Shown here: positions 34,553 through 43,237 of the stretch, piece by piece
Position numbering within the stretch: the stretch's first letter is position 1
Layout of the letters: each line of letters begins with the position of its first letter
DNA from: JACKII01 sp963974445
Lineage (GTDB): Bacteria > Pseudomonadota > Alphaproteobacteria > Bin95
NCBI GenBank assembly: GCA_963974445.1
Contig: CAXBDI010000002.1
Location: 13,873 to 77,872, forward strand
Length of the DNA: 64,000 nt
Reading direction: 5' to 3'
Notes under the pieces: generated by a model
What the model was told of the DNA's origin: nothing
What the model saw: only the letters and a program-made list of their open reading frames with translations
Databases searched by the model: none
Program-made: the position numbers and the translations under genes

Positions 34553-35119
34553 ATGAAAGAGACCCTGCCAAACCTGTTGACGGCGCTCCGGATCGCAGCA
34601 TCGCTGGCGCCTCTGGCGGTGCTGGCCAGCGCGCCTGCGACCGCAGCCGGCGTTGCGCTTATCGTCCTGATCGTCGCTGGCCTGACCGACTATCTCGACG
34701 GCAAGCTGGCCAGGACCTGGGGCGTCACCTCCCGGCTGGGGCAGGTGCTGGATTCCATCGCCGACAAGCTGATCTTCGCCAGCCTCATCGTGCTCGCCAT
34801 TGTCCATGGCCTGTTCGGGCCGATTGGTGTCGGCATCGCCTTGCTGCTGCTGTTGCGCGAAATCTGGGTCGGTGGATTGCGCGAGGGTTTAGGCCAAGCC
34901 TCGGCCTTGCTAAGCGCCTCCAAGATCGCCAAGTGGAAGACGATGTTGCAGTTTGCCGGACTGATTGTCGTGTTTGCCAACGCTTGGGCCGGCCTCGGGT
35001 TCAGTTGGATCGCCGAGTTCGCCTTGGCGCCGGCGCTGGTGTTGAGTCTAATCAGCGCCTGGGACTATTCCCGTCGCGGGCTTCCGGCGCTGGCTCAGCA
35101 CCACCCGCAAGACAAATGA
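34553..35119 (+). CDS. pgsA: CDP-diacylglycerol--glycerol-3-phosphate 3-phosphatidyltransferase
   Basis: PgsA makes phosphatidylglycerol phosphate at the inner membrane. The 188-residue protein has the CDP-alcohol phosphotransferase signature DYLDGKLAR...G...D...D: Asp46, Asp49, Gly50, Ala53, Arg54, Gly63, Asp67 and Asp71. Five to six hydrophobic segments follow. It heads pgsA-moaD-moaE, a gene order found in many Alphaproteobacteria. Confidence 0.94.
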   Translation: MKETLPNLLTALRIAASLAPLAVLASAPATAAGVALIVLIVAGLTDYLDGKLARTWGVTSRLGQVLDSIADKLIFASLIVLAIVHGLFGPIGVGIALLLLLREIWVGGLREGLGQASALLSASKIAKWKTMLQFAGLIVVFANAWAGLGFSWIAEFALAPALVLSLISAWDYSRRGLPALAQHHPQDK

Positions 35120-35131
35120 GGATGCGCTGCG

Positions 35132-35383
35132 ATGAGGCTGTTATATTTCGCCTGGCTTCGCGCCAAGATCGGCACGGGGCGGGAGCAGTTGGACCCGCCG
35201 GCCACGGTCGTCTCGGTCCGGGATCTGGTGGCGTGGCTGACACAGCGCAGCCCTGGCCACGCTGAGGCATTCGCCGATCTTTCCTGTGTGCGCGCTGCGA
35301 TCAATCAGGAGTTCGTCGACCTGGACGCCGCGATCCCCGATCAAGCCGAAGTCGCCTTCTTCCCACCGGTCACCGGAGGCTGA
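35132..35383 (+). CDS. moaD: molybdopterin synthase small subunit
   Basis: MoaD is the ubiquitin-like sulfur carrier of molybdopterin synthase. At 83 residues it has the beta-grasp layout and ends with the essential Gly-Gly (FFPPVTGG), whose terminal glycine becomes a thiocarboxylate. MRLLYFAWLRAKIGTGREQL is the family start. moaE follows 6 bp downstream, completing the enzyme. Confidence 0.96.
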   Translation: MRLLYFAWLRAKIGTGREQLDPPATVVSVRDLVAWLTQRSPGHAEAFADLSCVRAAINQEFVDLDAAIPDQAEVAFFPPVTGG

Positions 35384-35389
35384 CGGGCG

Positions 35390-35848
35390 ATGACCGTGCG
35401 AGTCCAAGCCGACCGCTTCGACGCCGGGACCGAAACCGACCGGCTGGTCGGTGGCAACACCAAGATCGGCGGTGTCGCCAGTTTCATCGGCTATGTCCGC
35501 GATTTCTCAACGGAAAGCGGCGTCGTCGCCATGACGCTGGAGCACTACCCCGGCATGACCGAGCGCATGCTAGAGCAGATCGAGGCCGAGGCACGGCAAC
35601 GCTGGGCGTTGGAAGACGCCCTGATCGTGCACCGCTTTGGCCGCATGACCGTCGGCGAGCCCATCGTGCTGGTGGTCACCGCCGCCGGCCACCGGCAGGC
35701 AGCGTTCGACAGTTGCGCTTTTCTGATGGACTGGCTCAAGACCAAGGCACCGTTCTGGAAGTGCGAAGAGACCGCCGACGGCGCCGAACACTGGGTCGAT
35801 GCCCGCGAAAGCGACGACCATGCGGCCGCCCGCTGGGGCAAGGCCTGA
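35390..35848 (+). CDS. moaE: molybdopterin synthase catalytic subunit
   Basis: MoaE transfers sulfur from MoaD to precursor Z (cPMP). The 152-residue protein shows GGVASFIGYVRDFS (23-36), ALIVHRFGRMTVGEPIVLVVT (about 80-100), the HRQAAF segment with the conserved His-Arg, and DWLKTKAPFWKCEET with active-site lysines. Together with moaD, moaA and mobA in this window, the molybdenum-cofactor pathway is well covered, although moaC, moeA and moaB/mog are not here. Confidence 0.96.
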   Translation: MTVRVQADRFDAGTETDRLVGGNTKIGGVASFIGYVRDFSTESGVVAMTLEHYPGMTERMLEQIEAEARQRWALEDALIVHRFGRMTVGEPIVLVVTAAGHRQAAFDSCAFLMDWLKTKAPFWKCEETADGAEHWVDARESDDHAAARWGKA

Positions 35849-36005
35849 GCGCTCGCACCCTCTGATCCTCCGACATTAAGACTTCATCCCTTCTCATCGT
35901 GAGCCCATGCGCTTTCTGCGGGGCAGCTTTGCGTTTTGGGCCCTGTTTCGGCGTGAAATAGACCCCATCTTTGCGCCATGATCCAAAATGGAAAGGACAA
36001 AGACC

Positions 36006-36203
36006 ATGGGCTCCGTAACATTTTTCGCCCCCTCGATCCCCCGCAAGGCTCCCTCCACCGACTTCGTGCATCGCGGCGTCAAGGCGGTCAAATCCTGGCT
36101 GCAACGCCGTCGTGAGCACGCTCAACTGGCGGCGATGAGCGACCACCAGTTGAAGGATATCGGCCTGACCCGGGGCGATGTCTTCCGGGAGTTGAACAGC
36201 TAA
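36006..36203 (+). CDS. DUF1127 small protein
   Basis: From the ATG at 36006, preceded by GGAAAGGACAAAGACC, 65 residues. The C-terminal ~45 residues match the DUF1127/YjiS motif: VKSWLQRRREHAQLAAMSDH, then QLKDIGLTRGDV. These proteins are frequent in Alphaproteobacteria, Arg-rich, and linked in some species to RNA-binding or phosphate/C metabolism. An in-frame ATG at 35988 would add MERTKT. Monocistronic. Confidence 0.85.
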   Translation: MGSVTFFAPSIPRKAPSTDFVHRGVKAVKSWLQRRREHAQLAAMSDHQLKDIGLTRGDVFRELNS

Positions 36204-36324
36204 CCGCCGACACAGGCTGCCTGTACTAGCGGCGGCAAACGGTTTCGACCCGTTATTTCGCGTCATCAACACAGTGCCGGGTTAGGCCGGATGCAAGCGT
36301 CCCGGACGCGGGCATTGTGAGGGC

Positions 36325-36431
36325 GAGCGGGCATTGACGCAGGCCCGCTCAAAGCCCCGGTGATCGGGACGCGATCCATCCCTGCAGCGCCGATGGGTTG
36401 CCGCGCCGCCCAATGCCGGCTCGCAATGACG
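36325..36431. repeat. half copy of repeat family B plus a short hairpin
   Basis: GAGCGGGC at 36325-36332 pairs with GCCCGCTC at 36343-36350 and could end transcription of the DUF1127 or glpD genes. From about 36390, CGATGGGTTGCC and then CTCGCAATGACG match the right half of the family B element at 61684-61790; the left half is missing. The 36204-36461 interval has no gene apart from these elements. Confidence 0.6.
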
Positions 36432-36461
36432 CTGGAAGGCGGGTGATTGAGGCCGTCGGTA

Positions 36462-37985
36462 TTACGCCACGCCTGGCGCATTTTCCTGGAGCCAGTCTTC
36501 CAGGCCGGCGGCCTCCTCTGCCGTAAGCCGCAGACCGAGTTTCGAGCGTCGCCATAGGATATCGTCGGCGGACCTTGCCCACTCGCGTTCGACCAGCCAC
36601 CGCACCTCCCGCTCCGTCAGGTTCCAGCCGAGGCAGCGCCCAAGGTCGCCGGCACTCTCAGCTTCGCCCAGCACGTCCGCGGCCTGCGTGCCATAAGATC
36701 GCCAGAGCCGCTGCGCCCAAATCCGATCCAGAAAGGCGTAGCGCTGCCGGAGCGCCGCGATTTCACGGTCCCGCTCTTCCGCCACGAAGTCGCCGCCGGG
36801 CAGTGGCGCCGTCGCGGTCCAACTGCCGCGCATGGCGGGAAAGTGCGGCTGTAGCTTCCACAGAGCCACTTCGCTCAGCCGCCGGAAGGTGGTGATTTTG
36901 CCGCCAAGAATGGTCAGAAGCGGCGGCTCACCCTCTCCAGCCTCCAACTTCAGCAGATAGTCGCGGGTGGTGGCGCTAGCCGAGGCACTGCCATCGTCGA
37001 CGAGCGGCCGCACGCCGGCAAATGTGCGCACGATGTCAGAGTCTTCCAGCGGTTTTCGGAAATAGGTGGACACGATGTCGCGCAGATAGGTCACTTCCTC
37101 CACTGTGCATCGAACCTCGCTCGGATCGTCATGATGCTCCCGATCCGTAGTGCCGATCAATGTGAAATTTTCCTCGTAAGGGATTGCAAACACGATGCGA
37201 TTGTCGGCGTTCTGCAACACATAACAGCGGTCGTGATCGAACAGGCGCTTGGTGACGATATGCGAGCCGCGCACCAGCCGGACCTTCGGCGGATGCTGCG
37301 CCTGCAACCGGTTCGCGCTGATCTCCCCGACCCAGGGGCCGGCGGCATTGACCAGCGCGCGCGCTTTCACGCTGAACGAGGCGCCGCTCGACAAGTCCCG
37401 CAGTTCGGCATGCCATAACGCGCCATCGCGCCGCGCGGTTTCCAGACGGGTCCAGGTCATGATCGTAGCGCCGCGGTCCGCGGCATCGCGGGCATTGAGC
37501 ACGACCAGCCGGGCGTCATCCACCCAGCAATCCGAGTACTCAAAGCCGCGCACGAAGGCGGCCTGCAATGGCACGCCGACGGCATCTTTGCGCAGGTCGA
37601 CGACCCGTGTCGGCGGCAAATATCGCCGCCCGCCCAGGTGATCGTAGAGGAACAGACCGAGGCGGATCAGCCAGAACGGCCGCAAGCCCTTGTGATGCGG
37701 CAGCACGAACCGCATCGGCCAGGCGATGTGCGGCATGTTCCGCCACAGGATTTCCCGCTCGATCAGGGCCTCGCGCACCAAGCGGAACTCATAGTGCTCC
37801 AGGTAGCGCAAGCCGCCATGGAACAGCTTGGTCGAGGCGGAAGACGTTGCTCCGGCCAGATCGCCCATCTCGCAGAGCGTCACCGACAGGCCACGCCCGG
37901 CGGCATCCCGGGCGATGCCGCAGCCGTTGATGCCGCCGCCGACGATCAGCACATCGACCGGGTCACCTGATGCCGGGGGTTGCAC
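36462..37985 (-). CDS. glpD: glycerol-3-phosphate dehydrogenase (FAD-dependent, aerobic)
   Basis: GlpD is a membrane-associated FAD enzyme that oxidises glycerol 3-phosphate to dihydroxyacetone phosphate and feeds electrons to quinone. The 507-residue protein begins VDVLIVGGGINGCGIARDAAGRG (FAD motif 12-30), then CEMGDLAGATSSASTKLFHGG, RYLEHYEFRLVREALIERE and FALPY-equivalent VFAIPYEENFTLIGTTDREH. All are typical of the family. The C-terminal helical domain ends AAGLEDWLQENAPGVA. The neighbour on the left is a repeat-containing gap. No glpF or glpK is nearby. Confidence 0.96.
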   Translation of the reverse strand: MQPPASGDPVDVLIVGGGINGCGIARDAAGRGLSVTLCEMGDLAGATSSASTKLFHGGLRYLEHYEFRLVREALIEREILWRNMPHIAWPMRFVLPHHKGLRPFWLIRLGLFLYDHLGGRRYLPPTRVVDLRKDAVGVPLQAAFVRGFEYSDCWVDDARLVVLNARDAADRGATIMTWTRLETARRDGALWHAELRDLSSGASFSVKARALVNAAGPWVGEISANRLQAQHPPKVRLVRGSHIVTKRLFDHDRCYVLQNADNRIVFAIPYEENFTLIGTTDREHHDDPSEVRCTVEEVTYLRDIVSTYFRKPLEDSDIVRTFAGVRPLVDDGSASASATTRDYLLKLEAGEGEPPLLTILGGKITTFRRLSEVALWKLQPHFPAMRGSWTATAPLPGGDFVAEERDREIAALRQRYAFLDRIWAQRLWRSYGTQAADVLGEAESAGDLGRCLGWNLTEREVRWLVEREWARSADDILWRRSKLGLRLTAEEAAGLEDWLQENAPGVA

Positions 37986-38014
37986 CAGGCCGCCTTAGAA
38001 TTTATCGATCCGAA

Positions 38015-38959
38015 TCAATTTGTTCCAACCAAAGCATCGACCTCAGCCTTCTCCTCGGCACTCAAGGTCCAGCCGGCGGCGCTGACATTGCTCGCAATCT
38101 GCTCTGGCCGGGTGGCGCCGGCGATGACGCTGGCGACCGCAGGTTCCGCCAACAGCCAGCCGAACGCCAACTCCAGCAGCGTGTGGCCATGGCTTTTGGC
38201 GTAGGCGTCCAACGCCTCCACCTTGTCCCAGTTCGCATCGGTCACATAGGCGCGGTTCGCGAACTTCGGCGTCGTCGTGAGGCGGGCGCCATCCGGCATC
38301 GCATCGCGCTTGTATTTGCCGGTCAGCAAACCGCTCGCCAACGGGAAATAGGGCAGCAATCCAAAGCCATTGCGGCGGGCGACCGGCAAAACGTCCGTCT
38401 CGATAGCCCGGTTCAGCAGATTGTATTCCTCCTGCGCCGAGACAAACCCGCCGATATTCGCCAACTCCGCCGCAAAATGCGCCTCTACCATCTGCCAGGC
38501 CGGCAGGTTGGAGCAGCCGATATAGCGGACCTTGCCTGAGGTCACCAAATCCTCCAGCGCCCGCAAGGTCTCGTCGATAGGCGTCAGCGGATCCGGCTGA
38601 TGCAATTGATAGAGGTCGAGCCAGTCGGTGCGCAGGCGGCGCAGCGAATCCTCGATCGCCTGCATGATCCACCAGCGCGAGCCGCCGCGCTTCTTACCTG
38701 CATCGTCCATGTTCATGCCGAATTTCGATGCCAGCACGATGTCCTTGCGCCGCGCACCCAGCACAGCGCCCATGTGCGTTTCCGAGCCACCGCGGCCACC
38801 ATACATATCCGCCGTGTCGAACAGGGCAATGCCGGCGTCGATGGCCGCATGGACGACCGCGCCGGTGCCGGCCTCATCCAACTTGGCGCCGAAATTGTTG
38901 CAGCCGAGGCCGACGGTAGACACGCGCAGGCCGGAGCGGCCGAGATTGCGGAATTCCAT
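38015..38959 (-). CDS. aldo/keto reductase
   Basis: From the Met at 38959 (preceded by AAAGGA), 314 residues. The catalytic tetrad can be placed: Asp48 and Tyr53 (LFDTADMYGGRGGSE), Lys79 (VLASKFG) and His120 (DLYQLHQPD). The NADPH-binding end reads SVIAGATRPEQIASNVSA. It is of the AKR11/12-type group that includes L-glyceraldehyde 3-phosphate reductases. Substrate unknown. It lies next to glpD on the same strand, so a role in glycerol-related aldehyde reduction is possible but unproven. A longer frame starts at 39028. Confidence 0.93.
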   Translation of the reverse strand: MEFRNLGRSGLRVSTVGLGCNNFGAKLDEAGTGAVVHAAIDAGIALFDTADMYGGRGGSETHMGAVLGARRKDIVLASKFGMNMDDAGKKRGGSRWWIMQAIEDSLRRLRTDWLDLYQLHQPDPLTPIDETLRALEDLVTSGKVRYIGCSNLPAWQMVEAHFAAELANIGGFVSAQEEYNLLNRAIETDVLPVARRNGFGLLPYFPLASGLLTGKYKRDAMPDGARLTTTPKFANRAYVTDANWDKVEALDAYAKSHGHTLLELAFGWLLAEPAVASVIAGATRPEQIASNVSAAGWTLSAEEKAEVDALVGTN

Positions 38960-39150
38960 GCCAAAACAGTCCTTTGTAATGTGGTCCGGTAATTGCCCCA
39001 TGACTAGGCGGGCACGGTACGCTAGCATCGCTGTCGCCCCGTGGCGAGATCGCGTAACCGCCGCGCATTCAGCTTGTAGCGCCGGCGCCCGCTCCTCTAG
39101 GATCGCACGATCAATCGCTTCAGACGAATTTTCCCGGAGGACGCCAAACC

Positions 39151-40095
39151 GTGATCGACCTATTGCAAGTCTCGCCCCTGCCCCCGTTTCTGGTTGAACG
39201 GTTGCAGAAGGAGTACACCCTCCACGACTTCGTCAATCCAAGCGACCCGGACAAGCTGCTGGAGCAGGTCGGCCCGCGCATTCGCGGCATTTTGGCCGGT
39301 GGCGGCAAGGGACCGAACGCCAACCTGATCAACCGGCTGGAAAATCTGGAGATCATTTCGTCCTTCAGCGTCGGCTTCGATGCGACCGACGTTGTGGCGG
39401 CCCAGGCCCGCGGCGTCATCGTCACGCACACGCCGGAGGTCCTGACCGGCGACGTCGCCGACCTCGCCATGACCTTTATCCTGATGATCACCCGACGGAT
39501 CGGCGAGTCGGAACGGTTCTTGCGCAACGGCGAATGGCTGAAGGGGCGGATGGACCTGGGAACGACTGTGCGTGGCAAGCGGCTGGGCATTCTGGGCCTT
39601 GGCCGCATTGGCAAGGCGGTCGCGCGGCGGGCGGAGGTGTTCGGGCTGCACATCCAGTATCACGACATCAAGCCGCTGGGCGACCTCACCTACCGCTCCT
39701 ATCCGACATTGCTGGACCTGGCGAAAGCCAGCGATATCCTGCTGGTCACCTGCGAGGGTGGGGCCGCCAACCGCGGCATCGTTAACGCGGAGGTGCTGGA
39801 CGCCCTCGGCCCGGACGGATTCCTGGTCAACACTGCCCGCGGGCCGATCATCGACCAGCCAGCGATGGTCAAGGCATTGCAGGACGGCCGTATCGCCGGC
39901 GCGGCGCTGGACGTATTCGACGGAGAGCCGGAAGTGCCGCAAGCCCTGGTCGAGATGGAAAACGTCGTGCTGACACCGCATATCGCCAGCTCTACCCACG
40001 AAACGCGCCGCGCCATGGGCGACCTCGTCTACGACAATCTGAAGGCGCATTTCAGCGGCAAGCCGGTGCTGACGCCGGTGCCGCCACAGGTCTGA
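39151..40095 (+). CDS. D-2-hydroxyacid dehydrogenase (hydroxypyruvate/glyoxylate reductase-like)
   Basis: The GTG at 39151 follows GGAGGACGCC. The 314-residue protein has the NAD motif GILGLGRIGKAVARR (147-160) and the catalytic residues of the family: Arg230 (LVNTARGPIID), Glu259 (DVFDGEPEVP) and His277 (LTPHIASST). D-isomer-specific dehydrogenases of this length reduce hydroxypyruvate, glyoxylate or related 2-oxoacids. The substrate is uncertain. An MFS transporter gene begins 44 bp downstream on the same strand and may carry its substrate. Confidence 0.94.
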   Translation: MIDLLQVSPLPPFLVERLQKEYTLHDFVNPSDPDKLLEQVGPRIRGILAGGGKGPNANLINRLENLEIISSFSVGFDATDVVAAQARGVIVTHTPEVLTGDVADLAMTFILMITRRIGESERFLRNGEWLKGRMDLGTTVRGKRLGILGLGRIGKAVARRAEVFGLHIQYHDIKPLGDLTYRSYPTLLDLAKASDILLVTCEGGAANRGIVNAEVLDALGPDGFLVNTARGPIIDQPAMVKALQDGRIAGAALDVFDGEPEVPQALVEMENVVLTPHIASSTHETRRAMGDLVYDNLKAHFSGKPVLTPVPPQV

Positions 40096-40139
40096 GTCGC
40101 CGGTCCTACCCTCCCCTCGCAGTTTGATTGTCCTCGCCT

Positions 40140-41429
40140 ATGATTTCCGCTCTGCGCGCGTCGATATTTCAAGCGATCTCTCCCAAAGTGTTCTACGGCT
40201 GGGTGATCCTGGCCGTAGCTGCTCTGATTATGTTCGGCACCGGCCCGGGGCAATCGCACCTGATCGGTCTGTTCTTCGATCCGATTTCGCAGGAACTGGG
40301 TCTGTCGCGCACCAGCATTGCCGCTGCCTATGGCAGTGCCACCTTGATCGCAGCGTTGGCGTTGCCGCGCATGGGCAGGCTGGTCGACCGGCACGGGCCG
40401 GCAACGATGCTGTCGATCATCGCCTTCGGGCTCGGTGCATTCGCCATCCTGTTCAGCTTCGCCACCGGATGGATCTATCTGGCCGTCGGCTTTGCCGGCC
40501 TGCGGTTTCTGGGCCAAGGCTCGCTGATGCTGAACTGCGCCAACATGGCGGCGCAGTGGTTCGACCGCAAGCGCGGCTTCGCCGTCGGGCTGATGACCCT
40601 GGGCTTTCCGATCTCCATCGCCGTGCATCCGCCCATCGTGCAATGGCTGATCGAGACCGTCGGCTGGCGCGAGGCGTGGATCTGGCTCGGCATCTCCACC
40701 TGGGTGATACTGATCCCGCCGATCATCCTGTTTCTCTACAGCAAGCCCAGCGACGTCGGCCTGCGCCCGGATGGTGACGCGGTTCCTGCCGACAACAGCC
40801 CGCCGCCGCCGCTGGTCGGCTATTCACGGCAGCAGGCGCTGCGCATGCCGGCGTTCTATCTGATCATCGCCGGCATGAGTTCGCTGTCGATGCTGGTGAC
40901 CAGCCTGCATGTGGAATACACCGGCATCCTGAAGGCACACGGGCTCGACGGCCAGACGGCGGCGACGATGTTCACGATCAGCGGCATCTCCGCCGCCATC
41001 CTGATGCCGATGGTCGGCCGCATGCTCGACGTGTTGCCGACCAAGTGGATGTATTTCAGCGGACTTTGGGTGATGAGCGCGTCGCTGCTCTCCGCAACCC
41101 TGGTCGAAGGCCTGGTGAGCGCGATTGTTTTCGCGGTGATTTTCGGCCTGAACAACGCGGTGACCATGACCTTTGTTGGGTTCTTGTGGCCGCGCTATTT
41201 CGGGCGGAAGTATCTGGGCTCGATCCAGGGCACCGGTCAGATGATCATGATCATCGGCGCCAGTCTCGGGCCGCTGCCGCTGGGATTCGCGCTGGATCGA
41301 TGGGGAGCTTACGACGGCATGCTGATCGCGCTCGCGATGATCCCGCTCGGCGTTTCCGCCGCGGTCGCCGTGTTGATGCCGCACCCGAAAATGCCGGAGC
41401 CGGACGAACAGGCTCCGGCCGCCCGGTAG
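40140..41429 (+). CDS. major facilitator superfamily transporter
   Basis: Starting at the ATG at 40140, 429 residues with about twelve hydrophobic segments. It includes the loop 2-3 MFS signature GRLVDRHGPATM and a mirrored GRMLDVLPTKWMYF in the second half. The layout resembles oxalate/formate antiporter-type (OFA) or NarK-like transporters, e.g. FYGWVILAVAALIMFGTGPG near the N-terminus. That YGW start is typical of monocarboxylate-type MFS carriers, which would fit its neighbour, a hydroxyacid dehydrogenase. The substrate is inference. Confidence 0.92.
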   Translation: MISALRASIFQAISPKVFYGWVILAVAALIMFGTGPGQSHLIGLFFDPISQELGLSRTSIAAAYGSATLIAALALPRMGRLVDRHGPATMLSIIAFGLGAFAILFSFATGWIYLAVGFAGLRFLGQGSLMLNCANMAAQWFDRKRGFAVGLMTLGFPISIAVHPPIVQWLIETVGWREAWIWLGISTWVILIPPIILFLYSKPSDVGLRPDGDAVPADNSPPPPLVGYSRQQALRMPAFYLIIAGMSSLSMLVTSLHVEYTGILKAHGLDGQTAATMFTISGISAAILMPMVGRMLDVLPTKWMYFSGLWVMSASLLSATLVEGLVSAIVFAVIFGLNNAVTMTFVGFLWPRYFGRKYLGSIQGTGQMIMIIGASLGPLPLGFALDRWGAYDGMLIALAMIPLGVSAAVAVLMPHPKMPEPDEQAPAAR

Positions 41430-41430
41430 G

Positions 41431-41853
41431 CTATTTCTTCACGCCAACGACGGCGGCGCCGCATGTCTCGGCGCCTTCCGGGCCTTTGAAGACCAGGTAG
41501 TAGACGGACATCCGCTCCGGCTTGAACGTCGTCATCGCCTGCATCGCGTCGCCTGACTTGTTCGAGAGCACCGGTTTGCGCGTGCTCGTCTCCAGCGCGA
41601 ACTCCGTCGAGTCCGCCGCCGGGCCGCAAATCGCCACCTGGTAGGACATCCGCGAGGTCATGACATTGTCGTCCTCGACCATCAGAGTCTTGCCGGCCTC
41701 GCTGGTCAGTTCGTAGGTGTTCAAGACCGAATACCCGGACTCCAATTTGGCCTTGCACTCTTCGACGATTGCGGCGGCATCGCACGCCGCATAGGCCGAA
41801 CCGGCAGCAAAAATGGTAACAACCGCCAGGCCGGCGGCTTTCAGATTTAACAT
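41431..41853 (-). CDS. exported hypothetical protein
   Basis: This 140-residue protein has a clear Sec signal peptide: MLNLKAAGLAVVTIFAAGSAYA with cleavage after AYA-ACDA. The mature ~118 residues have four cysteines, probably two disulfides (Cys24, Cys33, and two later at CGPA and TCGAA). No family recognised. It is periplasmic by prediction. The gene is convergent with the MFS gene, 1 bp between stop codons. Confidence 0.75.
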   Translation of the reverse strand: MLNLKAAGLAVVTIFAAGSAYAACDAAAIVEECKAKLESGYSVLNTYELTSEAGKTLMVEDDNVMTSRMSYQVAICGPAADSTEFALETSTRKPVLSNKSGDAMQAMTTFKPERMSVYYLVFKGPEGAETCGAAVVGVKK

Positions 41854-41954
41854 GCTTGGGGGTTCCTTGATATCGATAGAGATCGCCGCGAACTTACGAC
41901 AATAGGCAGGACGACGAAACAGGATAGCAGGTGGCTAGATGGACGCGGGCGCGG

Positions 41955-43010
41955 TTATCCGCAGGTGACGCAGTAGATATCCTTCACCTCGCCCGGGATC
42001 GACATCTCGGCCCAGGTCTCACCGCCGTCCTGGGTGCCGAACACTTCGCCGTCATAGCGTGCGCCGATGTAGACTTGGTTCGGGTCCTGCCGGTGCAGGC
42101 CGATGGACATGATGGTGCCATGCACCTGCACCTTGTCGAACCGGCTCCAGGACTTGCCGGCGTCGGTGGATTTGTAGAGGCCGCCGTCATGGCTGGCCGC
42201 CGCCACGCTCAGCGCCGCATAGAGGGTGGCCGGCTCGCTGGGGGCGACGCGGACGTCGCGGCCGTAGGTGGTCGGCGAGAATTTTCCGGCCTCCTTGTCC
42301 TGCCAGGTCTTGCCGCCGTCGCGGGTCTCGAACAGACCCATCCGCAGCGCGATAATCACCGCGTCAGGGTCGGCTGGCGCAATCGTCAACGCGTGACCGT
42401 CGAGCATCCCCTCCGCCGTCGTTTCCGAGACGATCTTGCTGGAGAGGTGCGGCTGCTTTGACATCTCGGCCAGCGGGTCGCCGCAATCAGTCCAGCTCTG
42501 GCCGCCGTCGTGGCTGACCATAGCGCCGCCGAACTCCAGCGCCGCAAACAGCGTGTCCGGCTTGGTCGGGTGTTGGGCGAGGCGCATGACGCGGCAGGCA
42601 AACGGGCTCTTCAGCCGGACCGGAACGCCTGGGTCCGGCAGCGCCTGCCACGACGCACCCATGTCTTCGGAGACGAACACGCCCACCGGCGACGCGCCGG
42701 CATAGATACGGTTGGCGTCGCGGGAATCGACCAGGAACGACCAAATCTGCCGCCCAGCCTCGGGGAACTTGGCGCGGACGAAGGTCGAGCCCTTGTCGGT
42801 CGAACGGTAGACGCCGTCGATAGTGCCGGCCAGCACGATATCCGGATTGGCCGGGTGCACCATCACATAGTGCGCCTCATTCTCGCCGAACACGTTCTGC
42901 CACTCACCGCCAGGCGCGGCAGGCCGGCGGAACACGCCATAGGCGCCGGTGGCATCGGGACGGCCGACATAGCCGGCGACGGCGGCAAAAATATGGGTCT
43001 GGTCAAGCAT
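41955..43010 (-). CDS. Asp-box (BNR) beta-propeller protein
   Basis: The 351-residue protein has repeated Asp-box motifs (S/T-x-D-x-G-x-T/S-W-like). They appear as STDKGSTFVRA, SEDMGASWQAL, SHDGGQSWTDC, TRDGGKTWQDK, STDAGKSWSRF and GTQDGGETWAEM, spaced ~40-60 residues. This indicates a beta-propeller like the photosystem-II assembly factor YCF48 or VPS10/sialidase-type folds. The ligand or partner is unknown. There is no signal peptide, so it is probably cytoplasmic. Single-gene unit. Confidence 0.88.
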   Translation of the reverse strand: MLDQTHIFAAVAGYVGRPDATGAYGVFRRPAAPGGEWQNVFGENEAHYVMVHPANPDIVLAGTIDGVYRSTDKGSTFVRAKFPEAGRQIWSFLVDSRDANRIYAGASPVGVFVSEDMGASWQALPDPGVPVRLKSPFACRVMRLAQHPTKPDTLFAALEFGGAMVSHDGGQSWTDCGDPLAEMSKQPHLSSKIVSETTAEGMLDGHALTIAPADPDAVIIALRMGLFETRDGGKTWQDKEAGKFSPTTYGRDVRVAPSEPATLYAALSVAAASHDGGLYKSTDAGKSWSRFDKVQVHGTIMSIGLHRQDPNQVYIGARYDGEVFGTQDGGETWAEMSIPGEVKDIYCVTCG

Positions 43011-43237
43011 GGCGCGGTTCCTCCGAAAGGTGAGCGGCCCTTGTCATTGATCTATGGGATTGTAGCGCGTCTGCGACATAGGGGAACAGCCATACAACCC
43101 CGTACAGAATTGTTCCCCGCAGAGGCGGAGCCATCATCCGGGGTCGGCCTCGGAGTCACGCACCGCCTGGGGTCCATGTTCGCCGCGGGGGCGGCCCCGG
43201 CTCACCGCTCCGCGGCGGCCGGGGAATACTGAACCGG
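43011..43237. other. intergenic region between the propeller gene and the amidohydrolase gene
   Basis: A 227-bp gap in which I see no gene. A long GC-rich stretch at 43150-43215 contains imperfect GCCG/CGGC complementarities, but no clear terminator with a T-run. Confidence 0.4.
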
